A stretch of DNA of 64,000 bases from Verrucomicrobiaceae bacterium UBA1938 (GCA_002336895.1 DDFC01000029.1:1-64000), one strand, 5' to 3'; shown: positions 25,683 to 35,471, counted from the stretch's first letter. The notes: generated by a model from the sequence alone, not told the origin. Translations and numbers: made by a program.

Positions 25683-26099
25683 ATGAGCAAAAAACATGTT
25701 CAGAAGAGCGCGCCGCGTGCGCAGGCCTCGGTGGCCATCACCGAGGCTGAGTGGGACATCATGGAGCTGCTGTGGGAGAAGTCCCCACGCACTTCTCAAG
25801 AGATCGTGGCCCTGCTGGAGGAAGGCAGGGGGTGGAAGCGGGCCACGGTGGTGACGCTGCTGTCGAGGCTGACGGCCAAGGGAGCGCTGGACACCGAGCC
25901 GCAGGGGAACCGCTTTTTATACAGCCCTGCGGTGGAGCGAAGCGCCTGCGTGGCGGAGGAAACGCGCAGCTTTCTGGAGAGGATGTTTGGCGGGGCGCTG
26001 CAGCCGCTGGTGGCGCATGTGGCCGAGCATCACTCGCTGACGAAGAAGGACATCGCCGAACTGAAAGCGCTGCTGGACCAGATCAAACCCAACTCATAA
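25683..26099 (+). CDS. BlaI/MecI-family transcriptional repressor (first copy)
   Basis: A 138-residue penicillinase-repressor-family protein: winged helix-turn-helix at about 17-90 (ITEAEWDIMELLWEKSPRTS, then WKRATVVTLLSRLTAKGAL) and a C-terminal dimerisation helix region (SFLERMFGGALQPLVAHVAE). It represses from TACA-NN-TGTA operators such as those directly upstream and is normally cleaved after signalling by the membrane protease of the pair. The M56 protease gene starts 7 bases downstream, so they form one operon. I chose ATG 25683; the longer frame would translate the operator. Confidence 0.92.
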   Translation: MSKKHVQKSAPRAQASVAITEAEWDIMELLWEKSPRTSQEIVALLEEGRGWKRATVVTLLSRLTAKGALDTEPQGNRFLYSPAVERSACVAEETRSFLERMFGGALQPLVAHVAEHHSLTKKDIAELKALLDQIKPNS

Positions 26100-26105
26100 G
26101 CTGCC

Positions 26106-29100
26106 ATGAACACGCTGATCGAATTTATCGAATCCCTGCGGCAGGACGTGCTGCTTGTCTCCTGGAAGGGAACTCTGCTGGCGCTTGCCGCTGGGCTGGT
26201 GCTGCTGCCACTGCATCGGCATATTTCCCCGGCGTGGCGGCATGGGGTGTGGCTTCTTGTTGTACTGCGCTTCATCGTGCCAGACCTGGGCATCTTCTCC
26301 ATCTCTCTGGATGGAATCATCAAGGTGCCCGCCGTGCTGATGGCCGCACCTGTGGCCAGCGAGGATCGGGTGCTGCGGATGGAAGAATCTGCCGAAGAAA
26401 TCCAGACTGTCGTGCCTGCGGAGCCTGCGCTGGAAATGGCAGGTGCCACGCCCCCTGCTGCCAGACATGAGGCGCCGACCGTGATGGCGGCTCCTTCCGC
26501 ACCTGCGTGGACTCTGAAGCAGAAGCTGGCATTTGTCTGGATCTGCGGGGCTGGTGCCGCCGTGTGCATCATGGTGGTGCTGCACCTGAGGCTGCTGCGC
26601 CGGATCCGCAAGGATGCGAGCGAGCCTTTTAGTGAGATCAGCATGGCCTTGGACGAGACCTGCAAACTGGCCGGGGTGCGGCGCAAGCCGGGCCTGATGG
26701 TGACGGATGCAGTCGGTGCGCCATCGCTTTTTGGCGTGATGAATCCGGTGATCCTGCTGCCCAGGCAGGTGGCCGCCGGCAAAGATGCCGCCGCCTTGAA
26801 ACTCATTTTGCTGCATGAACTGGCGCACCTGCAGAGGCGGGATCTCTGGGTGCAGACTCTTTCCTCGTGCGTGATCGCGCTGCACTGGTTCAACCCCATG
26901 GTGTGGATCGCAGCGCGGCGTCTGCGCGCCGAGGCCGAGATGGCGGCCGACGCGCATGCACTTAAGTGCACCGATGCGGTGGAGGCGCATCGTTTTGGGA
27001 CCATGCTGCTTGGTTTTGCGCAGCATGCCGCAGCAGGATGGGTGGCAATCCTTGCCTCCGCAACGGTGCTCGGCATCTCAGCCAATCCCAAGGAACTGCG
27101 GAGACGCATCGAAGGGCTGATGGACATCGCAAAAGGGCGGCGGACCCGATGGGTGATCGGAATGGGTGCGTTCATGCTGCTGGCGGTCATCGGCCTGACG
27201 CGAGCACCGGCCGAGGATCTCCGAAAAGCGGAGGCCAAAGAAGCGGACAAAGCGGCCGAGGCCACGGCGACGACCAGTGTGAGCGGCATCGTGGTGGATG
27301 AAAATGACAAGCCGGTGGCGGATGCCGAGGTGAGGCTGTCCATCAATCTGATCAGCCGCTCAGAACAGCCAAGTCAGATGAGCGGCGAAGATGGGAAATT
27401 CAAATTTGAAGGGGTTCCCAAAGCAGCCTCATTGAATCTGCGGGCCATGCATGGAGACTATGCGGAGTCGAAGCTACTGGTGTTTCAAGGAGTCAGCGGG
27501 AATGTGGAGCGGCGCCTGGTTCTGCCGAAGGTTGGCTGGGTGGCGGGCAAAGTCACTGACAAGCGTGACGGGACGCCGATCAAAGGGGCGCAGGTGTTCT
27601 ATGGCATCGAAAACAAGTTTCCCATCGTCAGCCGCTATGACTGGAAACAGCCCTTTGTGCGCACCAATGAGGCGGGGGAATACCGGCTGCCTCTCAAGCT
27701 GAGAGATCTGGAAGAAGTCATTGTCCGGGCATGGGCTCCTGGAATGACTTCACAGTCGAAGGCTCTCAAGATCGGCGGTGGCGAGACGGCGATGGACTTG
27801 GTACTGGAACCAGTGGAACGCATTCCCGGGAAGGTGGTGGACTCCGAAGACAAGCCTGTGAAGGATGCCCTGGTCTGGGTGGTGGAAGATGCGGTGAGGC
27901 TGGAAGAAACATCGGGGCCGATCACGCTGGAGACGATCAAATCGGACCGCTCAAAGCTGGCTGCGGGGAAGTTTTTCATCAGTGTGAGCCAATCAGGTGA
28001 AGGCGGGGATTTTGGCCTGCCGGATGCGGATCCGCTGCTGAAAGACAAGCTCTGGGTGGTGGCCCTGCATCCTGACCACGGGCTGGCACGCATGAAAGCG
28101 AGCGAGATGAAGCGCGGGATGATCTTCAAGCTGGAACCGTGGGCGTCCATGAGCGGCCGTCTGCTCCGAGATGACGGCACTCCTGTGGTGGACACCGACG
28201 TGACGCTGCATGCGAAGTGCGGACCTGAGTTCAGGCCGGATGCCGAGTCGTTCAAAATTTCGCACCACATCAAATTCACGACAGACAAAAACGGGGAGTA
28301 CAAGATCGAACGACTGACACCGGGAGCGAGCTTCAGCGGGATGACGCTCAAAAGAGAATACTGTTCTTTCGCGCTTGTGACCGTCAGCGCAGGACCGCAG
28401 CCATCCCGGGAGATCGTGCTGAGGAACAGCCTGCGCCGAAAACAGAGCGGTGGTGTGAGGGCGGTGATGGGTAGGATCGTGCTGCCAGAGGGGCATGCCT
28501 TCACAAGCAAAGAATATTTCGTCAACCTTTCCATCAACTCCCAAGGCGGAACCATTCCAGGGCTGCCGAGACCAGATGCTGATGGGAAGTTTATCACCGA
28601 GGTCCTGCCGCCTGGCAACTATGAGCTGAGTGTCAGGGTGTATCCTCAGGCCACCGGAATGGATCTGCCACGTGATGCCGGCAGGTGGATGCGCTTTAAA
28701 GTGGAGGCAGGAGACGCAGCCACGCCCCTGAATCTGGGGGACATCATCCTGGAGAAAGCGGATCTCACTTTCAAGCCACGCACGGAAAATCAAGCAAAGA
28801 CGCAGCAGCCGCCTGTGTACGTCGAAGGACCGGAGGGCAGAATCGAGGTCACCACAACGGATGCTGAGAAGAAGCCCGTGGCCGGAGTGAAGGTGGAGAT
28901 TCTCGATCTGATCGACCATGCCCGCACCCCGATGAATCTGAGTGAGGTCATCGGTAAATCCGCCGCGAAAATCAGCGATGCAAATGGCAAGGTGACGCTG
29001 TCATTTCCACGGACACCCGTGGAGGGCCGGAAAGCGTACGGAGTGATGGTGATCGGAACGGCACAGGATGGCTCCAAGTCCCGCCAAACGGAGATGATGG

Positions 29101-30056
29101 ATGGCAGGACATCCGAGCTGCGGATCTATCCGGAGACGATGGTGGACATCGCCATCGCAAGCCCGATCGTGGAATGGTCCGCCAGCTGCAGCATCATTGG
29201 GCTGGTGGCGGAGAAGCAGCCGTTCAAGGGGGGCGAACTGAAGGCAAGGCTGGCGATGGAGCATGCCAGCTATTTAATGCTGCAAGGAACGACAGCGGAG
29301 GGAAAGGTGCTGTTTTCAAATGCGCTGGGCCCGGTGAAGAACGGGGTGCTGGAAATCAAGCAGCCTCTGACGCTGATGCCGGGCTCGGAGATTGAAGGGA
29401 AGATCGAAGGCCTGCCTGCGGATGAAGAAGGAACCGGTGGAGTGCTGGCCAAAATCTTTGTCAAAGGACAGGGGGAGCCGAGTCAGGTCATGAAGGGCTA
29501 CCCGCCCAACGTGTCGTGGATGGCCTGGGCGCCGGTGGGACGCGATGGACGTTTTCATTTCAAGGCCGTGCCTGCCGGAATGGTGAGCCTGACAGGGCTG
29601 GGCAAGGGATGGATCACACGCGGACTGCTGGATTTTGACAGCTCCACACTCGTGAATACGGCCACGCCAACGGGAAAGGTGAGCGTTTCCCTGAGCACCA
29701 AGCCGTGCAACAAGAGAGGCGTGAGAGTGCTGCTGCCGGACGGCAAGCCGGCAGCCGGGGCCACGGTGCTGGCGGAACTCCCTGCACTCGGAATGCTCTC
29801 CTACAACCGGAGCAAGCTGCAGGCAGAGGATGCAGAGAAGCGTGCGCGCTTTGACAAGGAGCCATGGGCCGCCAGAAAGATGGTGGCGGATGACCAAGGC
29901 ATTGTGATTCTGGAGAACCGGCCTGCAGGCAAAGCCTTTTGTCTGGTCTACTGGACGGATTCCAAAACTCAGCACCCGCGATGGGGATCTGCCAACGTCA
30001 CCTTTACTGATCCTGATACGAAGACGCCTCTGGAGATGCAGCTGAGCGAAAAGTAG
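26106..30056 (+). CDS. M56 (BlaR1-like) membrane protease fused to a large carboxypeptidase-regulatory-like repeat region
   Basis: A 1316-residue sensor protease. Residues 1-330 are a BlaR1/MecR1-type M56 peptidase: transmembrane segments near 17-35, 42-60, 138-160 and 347-365, and the zinc site HELAH at 237-241 followed by the family-typical Asn-Pro (HWFNPMVWIAARRLRAEAEM). Instead of a penicillin-binding sensor, about 930 extracytoplasmic residues follow with successive carboxypeptidase-regulatory / Cna-B-like domains: TSVSGIVVDENDKPVADAEV, GWVAGKVTDKRDGTPIKGAQ, ERIPGKVVDSEDKPVKDALV, ASMSGRLLRDDGTPVVDTDV and VTTTDAEKKPVAGVKVEILD. By analogy it senses an envelope or carbohydrate signal and inactivates the upstream BlaI; the signal is unknown. 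Confidence 0.88.
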   Translation: MNTLIEFIESLRQDVLLVSWKGTLLALAAGLVLLPLHRHISPAWRHGVWLLVVLRFIVPDLGIFSISLDGIIKVPAVLMAAPVASEDRVLRMEESAEEIQTVVPAEPALEMAGATPPAARHEAPTVMAAPSAPAWTLKQKLAFVWICGAGAAVCIMVVLHLRLLRRIRKDASEPFSEISMALDETCKLAGVRRKPGLMVTDAVGAPSLFGVMNPVILLPRQVAAGKDAAALKLILLHELAHLQRRDLWVQTLSSCVIALHWFNPMVWIAARRLRAEAEMAADAHALKCTDAVEAHRFGTMLLGFAQHAAAGWVAILASATVLGISANPKELRRRIEGLMDIAKGRRTRWVIGMGAFMLLAVIGLTRAPAEDLRKAEAKEADKAAEATATTSVSGIVVDENDKPVADAEVRLSINLISRSEQPSQMSGEDGKFKFEGVPKAASLNLRAMHGDYAESKLLVFQGVSGNVERRLVLPKVGWVAGKVTDKRDGTPIKGAQVFYGIENKFPIVSRYDWKQPFVRTNEAGEYRLPLKLRDLEEVIVRAWAPGMTSQSKALKIGGGETAMDLVLEPVERIPGKVVDSEDKPVKDALVWVVEDAVRLEETSGPITLETIKSDRSKLAAGKFFISVSQSGEGGDFGLPDADPLLKDKLWVVALHPDHGLARMKASEMKRGMIFKLEPWASMSGRLLRDDGTPVVDTDVTLHAKCGPEFRPDAESFKISHHIKFTTDKNGEYKIERLTPGASFSGMTLKREYCSFALVTVSAGPQPSREIVLRNSLRRKQSGGVRAVMGRIVLPEGHAFTSKEYFVNLSINSQGGTIPGLPRPDADGKFITEVLPPGNYELSVRVYPQATGMDLPRDAGRWMRFKVEAGDAATPLNLGDIILEKADLTFKPRTENQAKTQQPPVYVEGPEGRIEVTTTDAEKKPVAGVKVEILDLIDHARTPMNLSEVIGKSAAKISDANGKVTLSFPRTPVEGRKAYGVMVIGTAQDGSKSRQTEMMDGRTSELRIYPETMVDIAIASPIVEWSASCSIIGLVAEKQPFKGGELKARLAMEHASYLMLQGTTAEGKVLFSNALGPVKNGVLEIKQPLTLMPGSEIEGKIEGLPADEEGTGGVLAKIFVKGQGEPSQVMKGYPPNVSWMAWAPVGRDGRFHFKAVPAGMVSLTGLGKGWITRGLLDFDSSTLVNTATPTGKVSVSLSTKPCNKRGVRVLLPDGKPAAGATVLAELPALGMLSYNRSKLQAEDAEKRARFDKEPWAARKMVADDQGIVILENRPAGKAFCLVYWTDSKTQHPRWGSANVTFTDPDTKTPLEMQLSEK

Positions 30057-30076
30057 CGAGGCGGGTCGCCTGATGA

Positions 30077-30113
30077 AGCCAATAGAAAGCCCTGAACTGG
30101 CTTTCTATTGGCT
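30077..30113. terminator. Perfect hairpin after the M56 gene (possible terminator)
   Basis: Perfect 15-bp stem agccaatagaaagcc (30077-30091) / ggctttctattggct (30099-30113) with a 7-nt loop, 20 bases past the stop. There is no T-run after it, so intrinsic termination is uncertain; it may protect the transcript end. Confidence 0.6.
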
Positions 30114-30178
30114 GATTCTGCTCGCAGCATGTCTTGTAGCCAGAAACCGCCTGCTGATGGCGTTTTCAGCAAACTGCA

Positions 30179-33142
30179 ATGACCAGCCGTGCCCTCATAC
30201 TCTGCCTAGGACTGCCAGCCACCGGCTTGGCCGTCGATTTCAACCGTGATGTGCGGCCGGTGCTGGCGCAGCATTGTTTCAAATGCCATGGGATGGACGA
30301 CCAGGGGCGGAAGGGGAAGCTGCGGCTGGACCTGCGTGAGGCTGCGACGGGCAAAGGGAAGTCGGGCGAGCTGGCGGTCGTGCCGGGGAAGCCGGATGCG
30401 AGCGAGGTGATCAAGCGCGTCTTTTCCAAAGATGAGGATGAGGTGATGCCACCACCGCATACGAAGACGGTGCTGCCGGAGAGCGCGAAGAACATTCTGA
30501 AAGCGTGGATCGCCGAAGGGGCGAACTATGAGGCGCACTGGGCGTATGTGCCGCCGAAGCAGGCGCCACTGCCGATAGCGGGAATGCATCCGATTGATTC
30601 GTTCATTCAGGCGAGGCTGAAGCAGGAAGGACTGAAGCCCAGCGAGGAGGCGGACAAGTACACGCTGGTGAGGCGTGTGTATCTAGATCTCACCGGCCTG
30701 CCGCCTACGCCGGCAGAGGCGGATGCGTTTGTGAATGACAAGTCTCCTGATGCGTATGACAAGCTGGTGGATTCTCTACTGGCGTCCAAACAGTATGGCG
30801 AGCGGTGGGCAAGGCGCTGGCTGGACCTGGCACGCTACGCGGACACAAACGGATTTGAGAAGGACCGGCCACGACCGATCTGGCCGTACCGGGACTGGGT
30901 GGTGCGTGCGCTGAATGAGGACATGCCGTTTGACCAGTTCAGCATCAAGCAGCTGGCGGGTGACATGCTGCCAAAAGCAACGCCGGATGATCTGATTGCG
31001 ACGGGATTTCATCGGAACACGATGCTGAATGAGGAGGGGGGCATTGACCCGAATGAGTATCGCTTTTATGCGATGGTGGACCGAGTGAGCGTGACAGGTA
31101 CGGCGTGGATGGGGCTGACAATGAACTGCTGCCAGTGCCACACGCACAAGTATGACCCGATTCTGCACACGGATTTTTACCGCACGATGGCGCTGCTGAA
31201 CAACGCCGACGAGCCGACCTACTTCATTCCCACGGCTGAAGTCGAGGCGCAGCAAAAGGCGCAGAAGGAAAAGATGACGAAGCTGGAGGCGGAACTGCCG
31301 GGCAAATTTCCAGGCGGGAAGACAGCGATGGAGAGCCGGTTTGCGGGATGGGTGGAAGGGGAGTCCCGGCGGGCGTCGAAGTGGGAGGTGATCAAGCCGA
31401 CCAAGATGGAGACGACAATGCCGCACCTGGACCAGCAGGCGGATGGTTTCATCCTCGGAAGCGGGGACATCTCGAAGAGCGATGTGTATGACCTGAGCTT
31501 CAAGGCACCGATCAAGGGGGTGCGTGCGCTGCGCATCGAGGTGACGTCGCACTCGAGCCTGCCGAACAATGGTCCGGGGCTGACCAATTACGAGGGGCCG
31601 ATCGGGGGCTTTTTCATGAGCGAGCTTCAGGCTTTGCAGAACGGGCAGCGTGTGAAGATCGCGAGAGCAGAGGACACGAATGAGGACGAGGATGACAAGA
31701 TCAATGACTCGCCGGCGACAACGGCGAAGGCCAAGGCGAAGGCTGCAGCCAAAGCCAAGAAGAAGAACAATGCGCAGGCGACGCTGGATGGCGAGATGTC
31801 GAGCGGCTGGCAGGTGCTGGGCGGCTATGGCGTGCAGCATGCGGCGGTGTTTCATTTTGAGCAGCCGGTGGATCTGACGAGCGGCCTGGATCTGAAGATG
31901 CTGTTTGAGAAGCACTTTGCCTGTCCGCTGGGGCACTTCCGCATTTCGGTGACCACGGGTGAGCATGCCGAGGCCATGGGCTATCCGGCGGAGGTGGAGG
32001 AGGCGCTGGCTGCTGGAGACAAGAGCAAGCATGAGCTGTTGCTTCACACCTTTCTGGAGAATGCGGAGGAGATGAAACAGGCGGCGGCACCGCTGCTGGC
32101 TGCACGCAAAAATCCTGCACGTGGCCAGGCCACGCTGGTGATGCAGGAGCGGCCTGCGAGCAACCCGCGCAGCACGCATCGCTACCATCGCGGGGAATAC
32201 CTGCAGCCGAAGGAGGAGGTGACTCCGGCGGTGCCGGCTTTTCTGCCTTCCTTGCCAAAGGGTGAAGCTGCCAACAGGCTAACTTTTGCGAAGTGGCTTT
32301 TTGCTCCGGCGAATCCGCTGACTGCGCGTGTGACGGTGAACCGGCAGTGGCAGGCGTTCTTCGGGCGCGGGATTGTGAAGTCGCTGGAGGATTTTGGTTA
32401 TCAGAGTGATCCGCCTTCGCACCCGGAGCTGCTGGACTGGCTGGCGGTGGAGCTGGTGAAGCAAGGGTGGTCGATGAAGAAGCTGCACCGGCTGATCGTG
32501 ACGAGTGCGACGTACAAACAGGGCAGCCGCATCACGCCGGAGCTGGCGCAGAAGGATGCGGAGAATGTGCTGCTGGCGCGCGGGCCGCGTTTCCGGCTGG
32601 AGGCGGAGATCATTCGTGATTCCGCGCTGAAGGCTGCGGGCGTGCTGTCGCTGAAAATGGGCGGCCCGGGGGTGTACCCGCCGCAGCCTGCGAGCGTGAC
32701 CTCTGAAGGCACCTACGGCAAAGTGGAGTGGAAGGTGAGCGAGGGGGAGGACCACTTCCGCCGCAGCTTGTACACCTTCACCAAACGCACCGCGCCGTTT
32801 GCGATGGCCACGACGTTTGATGCACCCACGGGAGAATCCTGCCTGGCGAAGCGGGAGGTTTCCAACAGCCCGCTGCAGGCGCTGACGCTGCTGAATGACC
32901 AGATGTTTATGGAGGCTGCGCAGGCGATGGCGAAGCAGGTCATGGCTGAATCCAAGACGGATGATGAGCGGCTGCAGAACATCATCCGCCGTGCGGTTAC
33001 GCGGCCTGCGGCTGCGGAGGAGATGGCGATGTTCAAAGCTTTCCTGCAAAAGCAGCGTGAGAGAAAAGTGAGCGATGAAGCGCTGTGGGCCGATGTGAGC
33101 CGCGCCGCCCTGAACCTTGACGAAGCCATTACGCATCCATGA
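30179..33142 (+). CDS. Planctomycete-type cytochrome c / DUF1549 / DUF1553 protein
   Basis: A 987-residue secreted protein. It has a signal peptide, then a PSCyt1 cytochrome c-like domain with the heme motif CFKCH at 33-37 and distal EDEVMPPPHTKTVL. PSCyt2 (DUF1549) follows from about 140 (PIDSFIQARLKQEGLKPSEE, LTGLPPTPAEADAF, RWARRWLDLARYADTNGFEK). PSD1 (DUF1553) lies in the C-terminal third (NPLTARVTVNRQWQAFFGRG, SHPELLDWLAVEL, SPLQALTLLNDQMF). A Lys/Ala-rich low-complexity stretch sits near 514-531. The family is expanded in Planctomycetota/Verrucomicrobiota and lacks a proven function; involvement in polysaccharide breakdown is suspected. It overlaps the DUF1501 gene by 4 bases. Confidence 0.92.
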   Translation: MTSRALILCLGLPATGLAVDFNRDVRPVLAQHCFKCHGMDDQGRKGKLRLDLREAATGKGKSGELAVVPGKPDASEVIKRVFSKDEDEVMPPPHTKTVLPESAKNILKAWIAEGANYEAHWAYVPPKQAPLPIAGMHPIDSFIQARLKQEGLKPSEEADKYTLVRRVYLDLTGLPPTPAEADAFVNDKSPDAYDKLVDSLLASKQYGERWARRWLDLARYADTNGFEKDRPRPIWPYRDWVVRALNEDMPFDQFSIKQLAGDMLPKATPDDLIATGFHRNTMLNEEGGIDPNEYRFYAMVDRVSVTGTAWMGLTMNCCQCHTHKYDPILHTDFYRTMALLNNADEPTYFIPTAEVEAQQKAQKEKMTKLEAELPGKFPGGKTAMESRFAGWVEGESRRASKWEVIKPTKMETTMPHLDQQADGFILGSGDISKSDVYDLSFKAPIKGVRALRIEVTSHSSLPNNGPGLTNYEGPIGGFFMSELQALQNGQRVKIARAEDTNEDEDDKINDSPATTAKAKAKAAAKAKKKNNAQATLDGEMSSGWQVLGGYGVQHAAVFHFEQPVDLTSGLDLKMLFEKHFACPLGHFRISVTTGEHAEAMGYPAEVEEALAAGDKSKHELLLHTFLENAEEMKQAAAPLLAARKNPARGQATLVMQERPASNPRSTHRYHRGEYLQPKEEVTPAVPAFLPSLPKGEAANRLTFAKWLFAPANPLTARVTVNRQWQAFFGRGIVKSLEDFGYQSDPPSHPELLDWLAVELVKQGWSMKKLHRLIVTSATYKQGSRITPELAQKDAENVLLARGPRFRLEAEIIRDSALKAAGVLSLKMGGPGVYPPQPASVTSEGTYGKVEWKVSEGEDHFRRSLYTFTKRTAPFAMATTFDAPTGESCLAKREVSNSPLQALTLLNDQMFMEAAQAMAKQVMAESKTDDERLQNIIRRAVTRPAAAEEMAMFKAFLQKQRERKVSDEALWADVSRAALNLDEAITHP

Positions 33143-34551
33143 ACACCTCGAACATCACCCGTCGTCATTTCTTCCAGGACTGCGCCATCGGCACGGGGAA
33201 GATTGCACTGGCATCGCTGCTGGCTGATTCGGCCTACGGAGCGACGCAAAGTCCGAATGTGGCTGCGCCGACTCATTTCCAGCCGAAGGCCAAGGCGGTC
33301 ATTCACATGTTCATGGCGGGTGCGCCGTCGCAGCTGGAGCTGTTCGACAACAAGCCGATGCTGACGAAGTATGAAGGGAAACCGCTGCCTCCATCGATCA
33401 TCGGCGGGCAGCGATATGCCTTCATCCGGCCTGATGCTGCGGTGCTGGGACCACGCTACAAGTTTGCCAAACATGGGCAGTGCGGGGCGGAACTTTCGGA
33501 GATGCTGCCGCATCTGGCGACGGTGGTGGATGACATCGCGATTGTGAAATCCTGCCGCACGACGCAGTTCAATCATGCGCCGGCGCAGATCTATATGAAC
33601 ACGGGGTTCTCACAGCCGGGGAGGCCGAGCATGGGATCGTGGATCACGTATGGTCTGGGGGCGGAGACGCGGGATCTGCCGAGCTTTGTGGTGATGAGCA
33701 CGGGCAGCGGGATCAGCGGCGGGGCGGCGTGCTGGAGCAGCGGGTTCCTGCCGAGTGTTTATTCCGGGACACGATTCCGTAATTCGGGTGATCCGATTCT
33801 GAATGTGAGCACGCCGCAGGGCATTGAATCGGGGACGCAGCGGGACACGATCGAGCTGATCAATGCGATGAACCAGCGCCGTCTGAAACTGGATGGCGAT
33901 GGCGAAACGGCCACGCGTATTGCGAATTATGAGATGGCCTATCGTCTGCAGAGTTCTGCGCCGGAGCTGATGGATCTTTCCAAAGAGGATGAGGCGACGC
34001 TGAAGATGTATGGCTGCGATCCGAAGGTGCCTTCATTTGCCCGTGCGTGTCTGCTGGCGCGGCGGATGGTGGAGCGCGGGGTGCGCTTCATCAACATCTA
34101 CAATGAAGGGTGGGATGCGCACAGCGATGTGGCTGGGAATGTGAAGAAGAACTGCGGCATCACCGACCAAGCGAGTGCGGCGCTGATCAAGGACCTGAAG
34201 CAGCGCGGACTGCTGGACAGCACGCTGGTGGTGTGGGGCGGGGAGTTTGGCCGCACGCCGATGGTGGAGGCCAGTGTGTCGCTGGGACGCAGCCTGGGGC
34301 GTGATCATCATCCACAGGCATTCACCATGTGGATGGCTGGTGGTGGCATCAAAGGCGGGGTGACGGTTGGCGCCACGGATGAGATGGGCTTCAACATTGT
34401 CGAAGACGAGACGCATGTGGCGGACCTGCAGGCGACGATTTTGCACTGCCTGGGGATTGACCACGAGAGGCTGACTTTCAGCAAGGCTGGGCTGGACTTC
34501 AAGCTGACGGGGGTGGAGCCGTGCCATGTGATCAAGCAGATCCTGGCGTGA
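33139..34551 (+). CDS. DUF1501 family protein with Tat signal
   Basis: A 470-residue exported protein of the DUF1501 family, whose fold resembles alkaline-phosphatase/sulfatase proteins. The twin-arginine signal is TRRHFFQDCAIGTGKIALAS. FMAGAPSQLELFDNKP, the FNHAPAQIYMNTGFSQPGRP segment and VVWGGEFGRTPMVE with GRDHHPQAFTMWMAGGG are characteristic. Its ATG overlaps the stop of the DUF1549/DUF1553 gene (ATGA), so they are translationally coupled. This gene pair recurs across Planctomycetota and Verrucomicrobiota, implying a joint extracytoplasmic function that is not yet established. Confidence 0.92.
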   Translation: MNTSNITRRHFFQDCAIGTGKIALASLLADSAYGATQSPNVAAPTHFQPKAKAVIHMFMAGAPSQLELFDNKPMLTKYEGKPLPPSIIGGQRYAFIRPDAAVLGPRYKFAKHGQCGAELSEMLPHLATVVDDIAIVKSCRTTQFNHAPAQIYMNTGFSQPGRPSMGSWITYGLGAETRDLPSFVVMSTGSGISGGAACWSSGFLPSVYSGTRFRNSGDPILNVSTPQGIESGTQRDTIELINAMNQRRLKLDGDGETATRIANYEMAYRLQSSAPELMDLSKEDEATLKMYGCDPKVPSFARACLLARRMVERGVRFINIYNEGWDAHSDVAGNVKKNCGITDQASAALIKDLKQRGLLDSTLVVWGGEFGRTPMVEASVSLGRSLGRDHHPQAFTMWMAGGGIKGGVTVGATDEMGFNIVEDETHVADLQATILHCLGIDHERLTFSKAGLDFKLTGVEPCHVIKQILA

Positions 34552-34582
34552 TGAACTATGCCATGAAGTGTAATCAGTTCTT

Positions 34583-34810
34583 ATGTTGATCTGGATGCTG
34601 CTTTTCTTCTTCGGCATAGGTGTTTCTGTCCTGGGACTCGTGTGGCTGGTGGTAGGAGTGGCAAAGAAAAACAAAAAAAAGGCCATTCTTGGAGTTTTGA
34701 TCCCTGTTTTGTTCTGGAGCTGCTTTGCGATGCTATGGGAAGCTGACCGCAGGTTTATCCAGGAGGAGACCCGCAAAAATGGAGGCGAGCTGCCAGATTG
34801 GGCTTGGTGA
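34583..34810 (+). CDS. Small membrane protein, unknown function
   Basis: 75 residues with two hydrophobic segments, about 2-26 (LIWMLLFFFGIGVSVLGLVWLVV) and 35-51 (ILGVLIPVLFWSCFAML), separated by a Lys-rich loop (KKNKKK), and a charged C-terminus. It has no recognisable family. It lies 31 bases after the DUF1501 gene and 22 bases before the RibK-like gene, so co-transcription is possible. The start ATG 34583 has no strong ribosome site. Confidence 0.6.
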   Translation: MLIWMLLFFFGIGVSVLGLVWLVVGVAKKNKKKAILGVLIPVLFWSCFAMLWEADRRFIQEETRKNGGELPDWAW

Positions 34811-34832
34811 CAGTCCTGAATTTTTTATCAAA

Positions 34833-35282
34833 ATGAGCATGATCCAGGCAACCATTGTGCAAGGTCATCGAGTGGCCTCTGGCCTGAATGGGAATCCGCG
34901 TTTTCCGGGTGGGACGCTGCGGATGCAGCTGCCGTTTTTTGCGGCGCTGGGGCTGGATCTGAGTTCGTTTTATCCAGGGACGCTGAATGTGAGCATCTCG
35001 CCGAAGAGTTATCGTGTGGTGGGCCCACGGCGTACGTTTCGGGCGCTCAAGTGGCATCCGGAAGATGCGGCGGAGGATTTTTCGTTCTTTGATGTCACTG
35101 TGCACCGTGAGGGATCGGAGCCGGTGAAGGGGTGGATCTATTTTCCGCACCCGGATACGAAGCCGGTGCATTTTCAGAAGCCGGCTGTGCTGGAGCTGCT
35201 GCTGCCGTGGACGGAGGGGCTGGGGTATGGGACAAAGATCACGCTGGAGGTGCCGGAGGAGCAGATGGTGTTTGAGGGGTAA
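34833..35282 (+). CDS. RibK-like (DUF120-type) protein, possible CTP-dependent riboflavin kinase homologue
   Basis: A 149-residue protein with a layout close to archaeal CTP-dependent riboflavin kinases. The N-terminal strand and glycine loop ATIVQGHRVASGLNG resemble the archaeal I.G.VVSGLGEG region. LPFFAALGLDLSSFYPGTLNV matches the lGf.PY.GTLN signature, with the GTLN metal/phosphate motif intact. The C-terminal LELLLPWTEGLGYGTKITLEV resembles the family's domain end. The archaeal Tyr-rich G-loop is altered, so kinase activity is unproven. I take ATG 34833 as start; the longer frame overlaps the previous gene. Assignment is from remembered motifs and needs a profile search. Confidence 0.6.
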   Translation: MSMIQATIVQGHRVASGLNGNPRFPGGTLRMQLPFFAALGLDLSSFYPGTLNVSISPKSYRVVGPRRTFRALKWHPEDAAEDFSFFDVTVHREGSEPVKGWIYFPHPDTKPVHFQKPAVLELLLPWTEGLGYGTKITLEVPEEQMVFEG

Positions 35283-35471
35283 TGCGGTCATGGCCAGAAG
35301 CACCGGATCGATGGCATGGAGTTGCGGATGCCGTGACTGAGTGATGACACGCCGGGTGCCGCGAGGGATGGCGGACGGTTGCCATTCCGCGTGCCAACAG
35401 GAGAAACAAGCACCTGCATAAGTGCCATTCGTTTTTCCTGCGTCTTGCTCCTAGGTCTAGGTGAGCAGACG

